Shown piece after piece: positions 8,129-16,823 of a stretch of 64,000 bases of DNA. The translations under genes and the position numbers were made by a program. Position 1 is the first letter of the stretch. Each line of letters opens with the position of its first letter. The notes below the pieces were generated by a model, which did no database searches, was not told the origin of the DNA, and saw nothing but the letters and a program-made list of their open reading frames with translations. Source of the DNA: Dyadobacter sandarakinus (lineage in GTDB: Bacteria > Bacteroidota > Bacteroidia > Cytophagales > Spirosomataceae); contig NZ_CP056775.1 in the NCBI RefSeq assembly GCF_016894445.1, positions 4,700,001 to 4,764,000 of the forward strand, given 5' to 3'.

Positions 8129-9289
8129 CTAAACTTTGACCTGTATCAATTCCGAAGCTATACGACGTGTTGCTTCATTTGTTTCAACATAATCGGAATA
8201 TGAAGGATTCAGTATAAAATCTATTCTGGCAAGGCTCTCAACAATCACGTCAGAAATGTCCAGAAACCGAATCCTTTCACCTAAAAACGCTTCAACCGCA
8301 ATTTCATTGGCTGCATTGATGATACAGGCAGCATTTCCTCCTTTTCTCAGTACATCATAGGCTATCGCCAGATTACGGAATGTTTCCAGATCCGGCATCT
8401 CGAATGTGAGTGCAGGATAATCCAGAAAGTTAAAGCGTGGAAAACCGGATTTGAGCCGCTGCGGATAATGTAATGCATACTGTATAGGCAACTTCATGTC
8501 CGGCAGTCCCATTTGCGCCTTCATGCTGCCGTCTTCAAATTGTACCAGCGAATGGATAATGCTTTGCGGGTGAACCACTACCTCAATTTGCTCGGGTGCA
8601 AGATCAAACAACCATTTCGCCTCAATCACTTCCAGCCCCTTGTTCATGAGGGTAGCCGAATCAATGGTGATTTTGGCACCCATACTCCAGTTGGGATGTT
8701 TGAGCGCCTGCTGCTTGGTTACATTGGATAAAAATGCCTTGTCCTTGCCTCGGAACGGACCACCCGAAGCAGTAAGAATAATCTTTTCGATAGGATTGCC
8801 ATCCTCGCCGGTCAGGCATTGGAAAATAGCCGAATGCTCTGAATCAACCGGATAAATCTTCACATTGTGCAGCCGGGCAAGATCAGTGATCAGCTGACCT
8901 GCTACTACCAGGGTTTCCTTATTGGCCAGTGCAATATCTTTCCCGGCCTTGATTGCGTGAATAGTAGGTAAAAGTCCGGCATAGCCCACCATCGCAGTCA
9001 GCACAATGTCGATATCATCACCTTCAACTACCGGTACCAGCGCCTGCGCGCCCGCGTAAACCTGAATACCCAATGTAGCCAGGCTGGATTTTACAAAATC
9101 AAAATGTGCCTCATTGCCAATTACAACAGTACCCGGGCGAAATTCGGCTGCCTGCTCTACCAGCAAGGCTGCATTGTCCTGTGCCGTAAGTACCTGCACA
9201 GAAAAACGGTCGCTATTGGCGCGTACAACGTCCAGTGCCTGCGTGCCAATGGATCCCGTTGATCCCAGTATTGCAATTCTTTTAAGCAT
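8129..9289 (-). CDS. dxr: 1-deoxy-D-xylulose 5-phosphate reductoisomerase
   Basis: This enzyme performs the second step of the MEP isoprenoid pathway, converting DXP to MEP with NADPH. At 386 residues it has normal length. It shows the NADPH motif GSTGSIGTQALDVV near the N-terminus, the substrate/metal segment PVDSEHSAIFQCL (~150), the flexible loop region TASGGPFRG, TLMNKGLEVIEAKWLF and VHPQSIIHSLVQFEDGS. The partner dxs lies at 36175. Transcription continues into the small membrane protein gene with no gap. Confidence 0.98.
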   Translation of the reverse strand: MLKRIAILGSTGSIGTQALDVVRANSDRFSVQVLTAQDNAALLVEQAAEFRPGTVVIGNEAHFDFVKSSLATLGIQVYAGAQALVPVVEGDDIDIVLTAMVGYAGLLPTIHAIKAGKDIALANKETLVVAGQLITDLARLHNVKIYPVDSEHSAIFQCLTGEDGNPIEKIILTASGGPFRGKDKAFLSNVTKQQALKHPNWSMGAKITIDSATLMNKGLEVIEAKWLFDLAPEQIEVVVHPQSIIHSLVQFEDGSMKAQMGLPDMKLPIQYALHYPQRLKSGFPRFNFLDYPALTFEMPDLETFRNLAIAYDVLRKGGNAACIINAANEIAVEAFLGERIRFLDISDVIVESLARIDFILNPSYSDYVETNEATRRIASELIQVKV

Positions 9290-9315
9290 AAGACACGATG
9301 AATGTGGGTTACTTT

Positions 9316-10815
9316 TTAATGATTAATCCTGATCAGCTCATCTGCAATTTTGCGGTCATTGGACAGTCTTGGCATTTTATTCTGCCCGCCGAGCTTACCC
9401 TGTGACCGCATATAATCGATGAATGCATTTTTCCGCAGCGGCTTCAGTTCAAGCTGTTTAAGAATGTTACCGGCTATCAGGTCTTTGTAATAAATATTGA
9501 GTTCTGTCAACCGCCGGTCTATGTCGTTTGAAAACTCGGCAAGATCATTGGGTAAACGTGCAAACTCGACCAGCCACTCGTGATAAGGAAGTCCGCCTGT
9601 AGCGGGATTTACCATCGGAGCTACTGTAAATTCAACTACTTCGGTCTCGGGATGCCGCTCCATGGCGTAGCGCAATGCTTTTTCAATTTCCTCACCGATC
9701 ACATGTTCCCCGAAAGCAGAAATAAAATGTTTGATACGTCCGGTAACCACGATCCGGTAAGGATTGGTAGATACAAATCGCACCGTGTCGCCGATAGAGT
9801 ACCCCCACAGACCTGCATTATTGTTGATGATCACAGCATAATTCTGTCCCACCTGCACGTCATGTATAGATAACCGTTTAGGATTTTCACTAAAAAAATC
9901 GTCAGCGGGAATAAATTCGAAAAAGATACCGGTGTTCAGCAGTAAAAGAAGCCCTTCTTCTTCCTGTGAATCCTGATACGCCAGAAAGCCCTCAGAGGCC
10001 GGGTAAAGCTCAATCGAGTCCACAGGTTTCCCGATCGACTCCATCAGTTTGGCACGGTAAGGCTCAAAATTGACACCTCCGTAAATGAAAAGTGAAAAGT
10101 CCGGAAATACATCCTTGATTTTCCTGCCTGTACGCTCAATGATCCTGTCAAAATACATTTGGACCCACGGAGGAATACCCGAAATCAGCGACATAGGCTG
10201 ATCCAGTGTTTCATCAATGATCTTTTCCAGCTTGGTTTCCCAATCCTCAATGCAGTTGGTTTCATAGCTCGGCATCTGGTTTGAGCGCAGGTAGCCGGGT
10301 ACGTGGTGATTGGATATACCTGACAGCCGGCCTGTCAGTACGCCGCCGGTTTCGGTAAGAACAGGGCTTCCTGATAGGAAAATGAGCTTTTTGTCCAGGA
10401 ATGAGGCTTTTTTCGTCTCATGAATGTACGTCAAAATGGCATTGCGCGCAGAGTCGATGTGATTGGAAATCGAATCCTGTGAAATCGGGATGTACTTGGT
10501 GCCCGAGGTCGTACCTGACGTTTTGGCAAAATACAGCGGCTTACCGGGCCAGAGTATGTTTTCCTCTCCCTCCTTGATCCTCGAAATATAGCCTTTCAGA
10601 TCCTCATAATCACTTACAGGTACTGCCTGCCTGTAATCTTCATAGGTTTGAATGTCGTGAAAAAAATGGTCTTTCCCGAACTGCGTCCCGGCTGCCTTAC
10701 TGACAAGCTTGCGGCGCCACTCTTCCTGTACTTCACCACTGCGCACGATCCACTCCTGCTGTTTACCGACGATGTACCGGGCCAGCGGCTCACTCAAAAA
10801 TGATCTGATTCCCAT
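9316..10815 (-). CDS. GH3 auxin-responsive promoter family protein (acyl-adenylate ligase fold)
   Basis: The start at 10815 (MGIRSFLSEPLARY) gives about 499 residues; a start at 10875 would add 20 residues of poor quality. The protein has the GH3 family adenylation motif YFAKTSGTTSGTKYIPIS, a second motif SIELYPASEGFLAYQ, and a C-terminal VTGRIKHFISAFGEHVIGEE. Plant GH3 enzymes join amino acids to carboxylic-acid hormones via an acyl-AMP. The bacterial versions, common in Bacteroidota, have no settled substrate. It lies 26 bases upstream of dxr on the same strand and may share its transcript. Confidence 0.88.
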   Translation of the reverse strand: MGIRSFLSEPLARYIVGKQQEWIVRSGEVQEEWRRKLVSKAAGTQFGKDHFFHDIQTYEDYRQAVPVSDYEDLKGYISRIKEGEENILWPGKPLYFAKTSGTTSGTKYIPISQDSISNHIDSARNAILTYIHETKKASFLDKKLIFLSGSPVLTETGGVLTGRLSGISNHHVPGYLRSNQMPSYETNCIEDWETKLEKIIDETLDQPMSLISGIPPWVQMYFDRIIERTGRKIKDVFPDFSLFIYGGVNFEPYRAKLMESIGKPVDSIELYPASEGFLAYQDSQEEEGLLLLLNTGIFFEFIPADDFFSENPKRLSIHDVQVGQNYAVIINNNAGLWGYSIGDTVRFVSTNPYRIVVTGRIKHFISAFGEHVIGEEIEKALRYAMERHPETEVVEFTVAPMVNPATGGLPYHEWLVEFARLPNDLAEFSNDIDRRLTELNIYYKDLIAGNILKQLELKPLRKNAFIDYMRSQGKLGGQNKMPRLSNDRKIADELIRINH

Positions 10816-10918
10816 AGTAAAACAAAGGTAATCAGGAATTGTAAATTCTGTTCGGAAGAGGCTCAGGACGGGCATTTTCAGGCCGATTTAGGGCCTTCCC
10901 GAAACTTTTTTAAATGCC

Positions 10919-10948
10919 TTTGTTTGTGGGTAATAATCTGTAATTTTG
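10919..10948 (+). promoter_or_regulatory. Bacteroidota-type promoter for mreB
   Basis: TTTG at 10919-10922 is followed after 18 bases by TAATTTTG (10941-10948), a perfect TAnnTTTG -7 element. The mreB ATG is 42 bases downstream of it. Confidence 0.6.
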
Positions 10949-10990
10949 CCAACCTGAAATCAAAGTGAGCGAAAATTTTCAATAATATTT

Positions 10991-12016
10991 ATGGGATTGT
11001 TTGATTTTTTGACTAGCGATATTGCAATAGACCTGGGTACCGCCAATACCCTGATTATACATAAAGATACAGTAGTTGTTGACGAACCTTCAATCATAGC
11101 CATGGACAAAACGACCGGCAAAGTGCTGGCGATCGGACATACTGCTATGCAAATGCATGAGAAGACAAACGAAAATATCAAAACAATCCGGCCCCTTAAA
11201 GATGGTGTGATCGCCGACTTTACTGCCGCGGAAATGATGATCCGCGGAATGATCAAGATGATTGATACCGGCAGCCGCTTCTTTACTCCTTCACACCGCA
11301 TGGTAGTATGTATCCCGTCGGGCATTACCGAAGTGGAAAAACGGGCAGTAAAAGATTCCTGTGAGCACGCCGGCGCCAAAGAAGTATATATGGTGCACGA
11401 GCCTATTGCGGCTGCAATCGGTATCGGTATCGACATTACCCAGCCCAATGGTGTGATGATCGTCGATATTGGCGGAGGAACTACCGAAATCGCGGTGATT
11501 GCATTGTCCGGGATTGTCTGCGAACAGTCCGTAAGAATTGCGGGCGACGTATTTACCAGGGATATTGTGGATTATATGCGCCGCGAGCATAACCTGCTCA
11601 TCGGGGAGCGCTCGGCCGAGTTGATCAAGATGGCTATCGGGTCGGCTACTCCCGAGCTGGAAGTTCCTCTGGATGATTACCAGATCCGCGGACGCGATTT
11701 GATGACAGGTATTCCAAAGGAAATCCGGGTTACATACAGTGAAATAGCTTATTCACTGGATAAGTCTATCTCGAAAATAGAAGAGGGTGTCATGAAAGCA
11801 CTTGAAATTTCCCCTCCCGAGCTTTCCGCCGACATTTTCAAAAACGGCATCTACCTCACAGGTGGAGGCGCACTCATCCACGGCCTCGATCGCCGCATTG
11901 CCCAAAAAACGAAATTACCCGTTCACATCGCCGATGATCCACTGAAAGCAGTGGTAAAAGGTACAGGAGAGGTACTCAAAAACCTGGAACTCTACAAGCC
12001 TGTACTGATTTCCTAG
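10991..12016 (+). CDS. mreB: Rod shape-determining protein MreB
   Basis: This actin-like ATPase forms membrane-associated filaments that guide peptidoglycan synthesis along the cell wall. It is 341 residues, standard length. It shows the phosphate-1 motif IDLGTANTLI, the phosphate-2 motif VDIGGGTTEIAVI, the adenosine motif LTGGGALIHGLD and an N-terminal GLFDFLTSD that fits the membrane-binding amphipathic start. It heads the mreBCD cluster and has its own promoter. Confidence 0.98.
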   Translation: MGLFDFLTSDIAIDLGTANTLIIHKDTVVVDEPSIIAMDKTTGKVLAIGHTAMQMHEKTNENIKTIRPLKDGVIADFTAAEMMIRGMIKMIDTGSRFFTPSHRMVVCIPSGITEVEKRAVKDSCEHAGAKEVYMVHEPIAAAIGIGIDITQPNGVMIVDIGGGTTEIAVIALSGIVCEQSVRIAGDVFTRDIVDYMRREHNLLIGERSAELIKMAIGSATPELEVPLDDYQIRGRDLMTGIPKEIRVTYSEIAYSLDKSISKIEEGVMKALEISPPELSADIFKNGIYLTGGGALIHGLDRRIAQKTKLPVHIADDPLKAVVKGTGEVLKNLELYKPVLIS

Positions 12017-12095
12017 TATTGATCATCCACAGTTTATCATTTTCGGAATGATTCCTATTTTTGAATAGGTCAACTGCGCGTGAACTATTTGAAAG

Positions 12096-12935
12096 ATGCT
12101 CCAACTCGTTGATTTCGTAATCCGGAATCGGTTTTTCCTGGTATTTATATTGCTGGAAGTACTCAGTGGCTGGTTAATCGTGCGCAGCAATACCTACTGG
12201 GGTGCTACTTATTTCAATACAACCAATCATTGGGTGGCCAGAACACTGGCGCTTTCCAATTCGATCCGGGATTATACCAAGCTGGATGATATCAATGCCG
12301 ACCTTGCTGCCGAAAATGCTCGGCTGCATGCGATGGTGACCACCCTTAGCCAGCAGAAACCCGTAGATGCGCCTGCTGGGTATGTGCCCGACTCTGCATT
12401 CGCATCGCGTTTTACTTACCAGATTGCCAAGGTTGTGGACAATGAAACCAGCCAGACAAACAATGTACTGACCATTGATAAGGGTACGGCGGATGGTATC
12501 AAGCCCGGCATGGGCGTTATCTCGGCAACCGGTGTTGTGGGTAAGGTGCGTTTTTGCTCGGAAAACTACTCTTTGGTAACATCTATCCTGCACTCGCAGT
12601 TTATGGTGTCGTCCAAGCTGGTGCGAAGCAAGGAAATAGGCTATGCCAAATGGAATGGTAAGGATCCGGACCTGATCGATTTGATTGACGTGTCCAAGTA
12701 CACCAAGGTCTATAAAGGTGATTCGGCTGTCACGTCCGATCAGAACTCGGTGTTTCCGCCCGGCATTATGGTGGGTAAGGTTGCGGAAGTTACCGTGCAC
12801 CCAAACCAGACCTTTTACAACATCGTACTTCGCCTATCTACTGATTTCAGAAACCTTGCTTACGTTTATGTGGTACGAAATCAACAACTTGGGGAGCAGG
12901 AAGAGCTGAAACTACGTACCGTCGAGACCAAATGA
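12096..12935 (+). CDS. mreC: Rod shape-determining protein MreC
   Basis: This is a 279-residue bitopic protein: one membrane helix at ~9-29, a short coiled coil (~60-88, ADLAAENARLHAMVTTLSQQ), then the periplasmic double beta-barrel with GTADGIKPGMGVISATGVVGKV and VTSDQNSVFPPGIMVGKV. MreC links MreB and MreD to penicillin-binding proteins in the elongasome. It starts 79 bases after mreB, and its last codons overlap mreD by four bases (ATGA). Confidence 0.96.
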   Translation: MLQLVDFVIRNRFFLVFILLEVLSGWLIVRSNTYWGATYFNTTNHWVARTLALSNSIRDYTKLDDINADLAAENARLHAMVTTLSQQKPVDAPAGYVPDSAFASRFTYQIAKVVDNETSQTNNVLTIDKGTADGIKPGMGVISATGVVGKVRFCSENYSLVTSILHSQFMVSSKLVRSKEIGYAKWNGKDPDLIDLIDVSKYTKVYKGDSAVTSDQNSVFPPGIMVGKVAEVTVHPNQTFYNIVLRLSTDFRNLAYVYVVRNQQLGEQEELKLRTVETK

Positions 12936-13435
12936 GTTTACGAGAAGCGATTCAATATTTACTGATGATCCTGCTTTACCTGTTTTTGCAGATATTCTTC
13001 CTGCGGAACATGGTCGCTTTCAATTATGCCTTTTGCTTCATCTATATAGCCGGTGTACTGCTGCTTCCTGCGGAGGTAGACAGGCTGTACCTGCTGCTCA
13101 TAGGCTTCGGGATAGGCTTTATGGTCGATGTTTTCTCCAATACCTATGGTATGCATGCAGCAGCCACTGTACTGATCGCCTACATCCGGCCTTTCCTGAT
13201 CCAGTATCAAATGAAGTCCAGGGGAGCGGAAAGGATCGAGGTCGGCATGCGGGCGCAGGGTCTGGGAGGATTTTTATCCTACATTTTCCCGCTGATCGTT
13301 TTGCATCACAGCGTATTGTTTCTTCTTGAGATGAATAATTTTGGAATGATCCTTTACACCCTGATGCGCATCGGTGCCAGCGTGGTCTTAACTACCCTTC
13401 TGATTGTTCTTCTGGAACTTTTTTCCAAGCGCTAA
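12932..13435 (+). CDS. mreD: Rod shape-determining protein MreD
   Basis: This is a 167-residue polytopic inner-membrane protein with about five hydrophobic segments, consistent with MreD in length and topology. The sequence is weakly conserved as usual, so the call rests largely on position and the ATGA overlap with mreC. The usual downstream partners mrdA (PBP2) and rodA are absent here; instead a 222-base gap and an ECF sigma gene follow. Confidence 0.88.
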   Translation: MSLREAIQYLLMILLYLFLQIFFLRNMVAFNYAFCFIYIAGVLLLPAEVDRLYLLLIGFGIGFMVDVFSNTYGMHAAATVLIAYIRPFLIQYQMKSRGAERIEVGMRAQGLGGFLSYIFPLIVLHHSVLFLLEMNNFGMILYTLMRIGASVVLTTLLIVLLELFSKR

Positions 13436-13609
13436 CTGACAAATTGACGCATAATAAAGTTGGCTCGCTATTTGATGTATATACATTAATCATGTTGCAG
13501 GCACTCTAATTTTAGGGGTTACGCACATAGAGTAAATTTTACACTGCATCAACTTAACTCGAACCAATGGCTGCCCGGTTGCTTCAAAGAGCCATTCATC
13601 AAATTTTAA

Positions 13610-13641
13610 TTTGTACCATTTGGAGCTGTTGTTAATCTTTG
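13610..13641 (+). promoter_or_regulatory. Candidate promoter for the ECF sigma gene
   Basis: TTTG at 13610-13613, 20 bases, then AATCTTTG at 13634-13641. This matches TAnnTTTG at all but one position and ends 16 bases before the sigma factor ATG. The intergenic stretch 13436-13609 shows no other feature. Confidence 0.5.
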
Positions 13642-13657
13642 TAAATTCAGCATTCCC

Positions 13658-14257
13658 ATGTTAGATGCCATGCCAGAAACGCTTACGACTAATGGATACA
13701 CGGATGATCTTCGCTACGAGGTTTTCAACCGTGAATTCATGCCTCATATAGACTCCATGTACAACTTCGCCTTTCGTCTGACCATGGACGAGGATGATGC
13801 AAATGACCTGGTTCAAGATACATACCTGAAGGCTTTTCGTTTTATTTCTTCTTTTGAACAGGGTACCAACGCAAAAGCCTGGCTTTTCAGGATCCTGAAA
13901 AACAGCTTTATCAACGATTACCGGAAGAAGAGTAAAGAGCCGTCGAAAGTTGATTATCAGGAAGTTGAAACTACTTATAACTCAGAGGAGGCATCTGATA
14001 CCACTTACACGGTCGATCTGCGGGCAGATGCTGTTCAGGAGCTGATCGGGGACGAAGTAGCCAATGCATTGAATGCACTCCCGGTGGATTTCCGTACGGT
14101 GATCATTCTCTGCGATATTGAAGGATTTACTTACGAAGAAATGGCCAAGATCCTGGACATTCCGATAGGAACTGTACGGTCGAGGCTGCACCGCGCACGT
14201 AATCTTCTCAAAGAAAAACTCAGAAACTACGCCAGCTCAATGGGATACGATTCGTAG
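13658..14257 (+). CDS. ECF-type RNA polymerase sigma factor
   Basis: This is a 199-residue group IV sigma factor. Region 2 is seen in DEDDANDLVQDTYLKAFRF and AWLFRILKNSFINDYRKK (-10 recognition). Region 4 is LPVDFRTVIILCDIEGFTYE followed by the helix-turn-helix MAKILDIPIGTVRSRLHRAR. The start could be ATG 13658 or 13670. The sequence type is close to the SigR/RpoE group. The next gene, 78 bases on, is a Cys-rich small protein likely to be its anti-sigma, which suggests control by redox or zinc status. Confidence 0.93.
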   Translation: MLDAMPETLTTNGYTDDLRYEVFNREFMPHIDSMYNFAFRLTMDEDDANDLVQDTYLKAFRFISSFEQGTNAKAWLFRILKNSFINDYRKKSKEPSKVDYQEVETTYNSEEASDTTYTVDLRADAVQELIGDEVANALNALPVDFRTVIILCDIEGFTYEEMAKILDIPIGTVRSRLHRARNLLKEKLRNYASSMGYDS

Positions 14258-14335
14258 GTTGTGAAACTTTTTTTACAGCCTATTTGGTTATAGGGTACAA
14301 CTGTACATATATTCCAATATTTTTTTCCCAGAATA

Positions 14336-14626
14336 ATGAATGCATCTCTTTCGACGCCTTCCGCAGTAGAAAATGCGCAAAAACCTCAAATGAAGCATAC
14401 GTGTGAGCACCACGCGGAATGCATGAAAATTATTCAGTCTATACTGGATGACGAAGCCACGGAAGCCGAAAAGGACCACTTCCGTGAAAATATGGATAAA
14501 TGCCTTCCATGCATTGAATCCTACCGGTTGGAAAAGTGCATCAAAGAATCGCTTAACCAAAAAATAGTTAAAAAGCCCTGCCCAGAGAGCATTCTAAACA
14601 CGATCATTTCTAAAATCAACAGCTAA
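14336..14626 (+). CDS. Probable zinc-binding anti-sigma factor
   Basis: This is a 96-residue soluble protein with six Cys (23, 29, 56, 59, 68, 82) and clustered His (21, 25, 26, 48). The segment DHFRENMDKCLPCIESYRLE contains a C-x2-C with an upstream His, similar to the ZAS motif of RsrA-like anti-sigma factors. No membrane helix is present, so it would act in the cytoplasm. Its place directly after an ECF sigma gene supports the role. An internal Met at residue 19 is an alternative start. The spacing of His to CxxC is not the classic H-x3-C-x2-C, so function is inferred. Confidence 0.72.
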   Translation: MNASLSTPSAVENAQKPQMKHTCEHHAECMKIIQSILDDEATEAEKDHFRENMDKCLPCIESYRLEKCIKESLNQKIVKKPCPESILNTIISKINS

Positions 14627-14636
14627 CCCTGTTTTC

Positions 14637-15206
14637 GTGAAAGGAAAGCTTATTATATTTTCTGCACCTTCCGGTTCCGGAAAGACAACCATCGTCAGAC
14701 ATCTTTTAGACCATTACTCAAGTCAGCTCGCATTTTCCGTGTCGGCCTGTACCCGTGAGCGGCGTGACTATGAGGTGGACGGAAAAGATTATTATTTTCT
14801 TACCCTGGCCGATTTCAGGGAGAAAATTGCTGCGCAGCAATTTGCGGAATGGGAGGAGGTGTATGCCGGCAGCTACTATGGAACACTCAAATCCGAAATC
14901 CAGCGGCTCTGGGATGAAGGAAAACATGTCGTTTTCGATGTGGATGTTAAAGGTGGACTGAAACTCAAAGAGGCTTATGGAAGCGATGCTTTGGCCGTTT
15001 TTGTAAAGGTTTCTTCGGAAGAGGAAATCCGGCGCCGCCTGTCGGCGCGGGGTACCGAAACCGAAGAGTCATTTGCAACACGTCTGGCCAAGGTGCGGTA
15101 TGAGCAAAGCTTTGAGGGCGAGTTTGATGTAGTACTGGTGAATGATCACCTGGCCGATACGCTCAGGAAGGCGGAGGACCTTGTAGCCGGTTTCATTAGT
15201 CGCTGA
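14637..15206 (+). CDS. gmk: Guanylate kinase
   Basis: This enzyme phosphorylates GMP to GDP with ATP. It is 189 residues with the P-loop FSAPSGSGKTTIVRHLL at the start, the GMP-binding SACTRERRDYEVDGKDYYFL, and the conserved VFDVDVKGGLKLKEAY and VKVSSEEEIRRRL segments. It begins 10 bases after the anti-sigma gene and 7 bases before nadD, suggesting one transcript. Confidence 0.98.
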   Translation: MKGKLIIFSAPSGSGKTTIVRHLLDHYSSQLAFSVSACTRERRDYEVDGKDYYFLTLADFREKIAAQQFAEWEEVYAGSYYGTLKSEIQRLWDEGKHVVFDVDVKGGLKLKEAYGSDALAVFVKVSSEEEIRRRLSARGTETEESFATRLAKVRYEQSFEGEFDVVLVNDHLADTLRKAEDLVAGFISR

Positions 15207-15213
15207 CCTGCTT

Positions 15214-15786
15214 ATGAAAATCGGGTTATTCTTCGGATCATTTAATCCCATTCACATCGGGCACCTCATCATTGCCAATACTATGGCAACACAGACTGAT
15301 CTTGAACAAATCTGGTTTGTTGTGAGTCCGCAAAATCCATTCAAAAAGAACAGTAGCCTGCTGCATGAGTTCGATCGGTACGACCTGGTGCAGAGGGCAA
15401 TCAGTGACAATGCATTTTTTAAGGTTTCGGACATTGAGTTTCATATGCCGAAGCCTAGCTATACCATTGATACGATTGCGCGATTGCAGGAGAAGTACCC
15501 GCAGCACGAGTTCCGGCTGATCATAGGAGAAGATAATCTTGCCCAGTTTCCCAACTGGAAAAATCATGACAAAATACTGGAGTACACCGGCTTGTATGTA
15601 TATCCTCGTCCTGATTCAAAAAAACATGGTTTTAAGGAACATCCAGCCGTCAGGTTCGTAGATGCGCCCTTGCTCGATATTTCGGCTACGTACATTCGCG
15701 ATTGTATACGTACGGGGCGCTCCATCAGGTACATGGTCCCTGAGCCCGTAGAGCAGCTGATCCGGATCAAAAAGTTTTTTATCTGA
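15214..15786 (+). CDS. nadD: Nicotinate-nucleotide adenylyltransferase
   Basis: This enzyme joins nicotinate mononucleotide and ATP to give deamido-NAD, a step shared by NAD synthesis routes. At 190 residues it shows the nucleotidyltransferase motif GLFFGSFNPIHIGHLIIA (GxFxPxHxGH), the WFVVSPQNPFKK segment, LIIGEDNLAQFPNWK and the C-terminal ISATYIRDCIRTGRSIRYMV (ISSTxIR). The gene abuts the convergent lipoprotein gene with no gap. Confidence 0.97.
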   Translation: MKIGLFFGSFNPIHIGHLIIANTMATQTDLEQIWFVVSPQNPFKKNSSLLHEFDRYDLVQRAISDNAFFKVSDIEFHMPKPSYTIDTIARLQEKYPQHEFRLIIGEDNLAQFPNWKNHDKILEYTGLYVYPRPDSKKHGFKEHPAVRFVDAPLLDISATYIRDCIRTGRSIRYMVPEPVEQLIRIKKFFI

Positions 15787-16179
15787 TTAAAGCGGCCGGG
15801 TCTGGTAAGTGATTTCAGACAGGAGCCCTACTGCATTGAATTTCAGAATCACCTTCTGTGCTTCCGATTTTCCCGCAGGATTGTCGCACTGAGCGCCTTT
15901 TTCAAGAAAATAAACGTAGAATTTCAGGTTTCTTTCCCCCAGTTGCTGAATGTCGGGCCGCCCTAGCAAACCACCCACGTCGTCAGCCAGTTTTCCCATC
16001 AGTGTTTTTTGTTCTGCCTTAAAATCATCGAGCAAAGCCTTTCGCTCATTTTTGCAGCCTCCTCTGTCGCCACGCCACTTTTTAAGGTCCAGCTTGCCCA
16101 GCCTGTCGGGAGGCGTGGAGCAGGCCAGTAGTAAGCACACACTTACAGGAAGATACAGCAGTCGTAAATACGATTTCAT
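15787..16179 (-). CDS. Small lipoprotein of unknown function
   Basis: From the ATG at 16179 the protein has about 130 residues, starting MKSYLRLLYLPVSVCLLLAC. This is a signal peptide ending in a lipobox (LLAC), so a lipid-anchored envelope protein is expected. The mature part is charged with two further Cys and no recognised domain. It is convergent with nadD; their stops touch. Confidence 0.7.
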   Translation of the reverse strand: MKSYLRLLYLPVSVCLLLACSTPPDRLGKLDLKKWRGDRGGCKNERKALLDDFKAEQKTLMGKLADDVGGLLGRPDIQQLGERNLKFYVYFLEKGAQCDNPAGKSEAQKVILKFNAVGLLSEITYQTRPL

Positions 16180-16317
16180 TACAAAATGGGACACGATAAT
16201 ACCGGCACGAAACTACTGAGATATTGTCGGAGTAAAAAGCAGGATTACACCCTTTGACAAGGCAATGCAATCGCTGGTTTTTTCTACATTGTATCACTAC
16301 TATCATTTAGCTATGCC

Positions 16318-16749
16318 ATGAAGCACCTATTTTCAATTGTACTGGTAATGCTTACGCTGGCTGCCAAGGCGCAGCAACTACCACAGCCAACTGACGGCAC
16401 AGATTGCTCCAACCTGTTTTTCAAAGCATTGCTTGAAGAGGATGCACGTAGCCTGGGCGCTTTGCTGTCTTCCGACTTTACAGTCGTAAGTTTCAATGGA
16501 CAGACAGTGAGTGGTGAGCAGTTGCAGCAGGCTGTCGCTGCGGGTGAGATCGTGATCAACTCCGGAATACTGTCGGGTACCAGTACAAAAAGTTACGGAG
16601 ATGTGGCCATTATAACCGGGCAGTGGAACCTGAGTGCGAGGATCAGCAACAACAGTTTTCAGGGTGACCTGGCCTACATTGCGGTGTGCGTCAGGGCAGG
16701 AGGTACCTGGAAGGTTACTACCGTGCAGTTAACCCCTTTGCGTGGGTAA
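16318..16749 (+). CDS. Secreted NTF2-like (DUF4440-type) protein
   Basis: This is a 143-residue protein with a signal peptide (MKHLFSIVLVMLTLAAKAQ). The mature part has the short alpha+beta pattern of NTF2/SnoaL-like proteins: DCSNLFFKALLEEDARSLGA, LLSSDFTVVSFNG, GDVAIITGQWNLSA and TWKVTTVQLTPL. Proteins of this fold are often annotated DUF4440; ligand or catalytic role cannot be inferred. It is a single gene ending at a strong bidirectional terminator. Confidence 0.68.
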   Translation: MKHLFSIVLVMLTLAAKAQQLPQPTDGTDCSNLFFKALLEEDARSLGALLSSDFTVVSFNGQTVSGEQLQQAVAAGEIVINSGILSGTSTKSYGDVAIITGQWNLSARISNNSFQGDLAYIAVCVRAGGTWKVTTVQLTPLRG

Positions 16750-16759
16750 TCAGCATTAT

Positions 16760-16806
16760 TATAAACAAGACGAGCGGAGCCACTGGCTCCGCTCGTCTTG
16801 TTTATA
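16760..16806. terminator. Bidirectional terminator, perfect 21-bp hairpin
   Basis: Arms 16761-16781 and 16785-16805 are perfectly complementary (ATAAACAAGACGAGCGGAGC plus one pair) with a 3-base loop. A/T-rich arm ends give a U-tract on both strands. It lies between two convergent genes and serves both. Confidence 0.85.
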
Positions 16807-16823
16807 ATTGGTTGTCAGTAATA

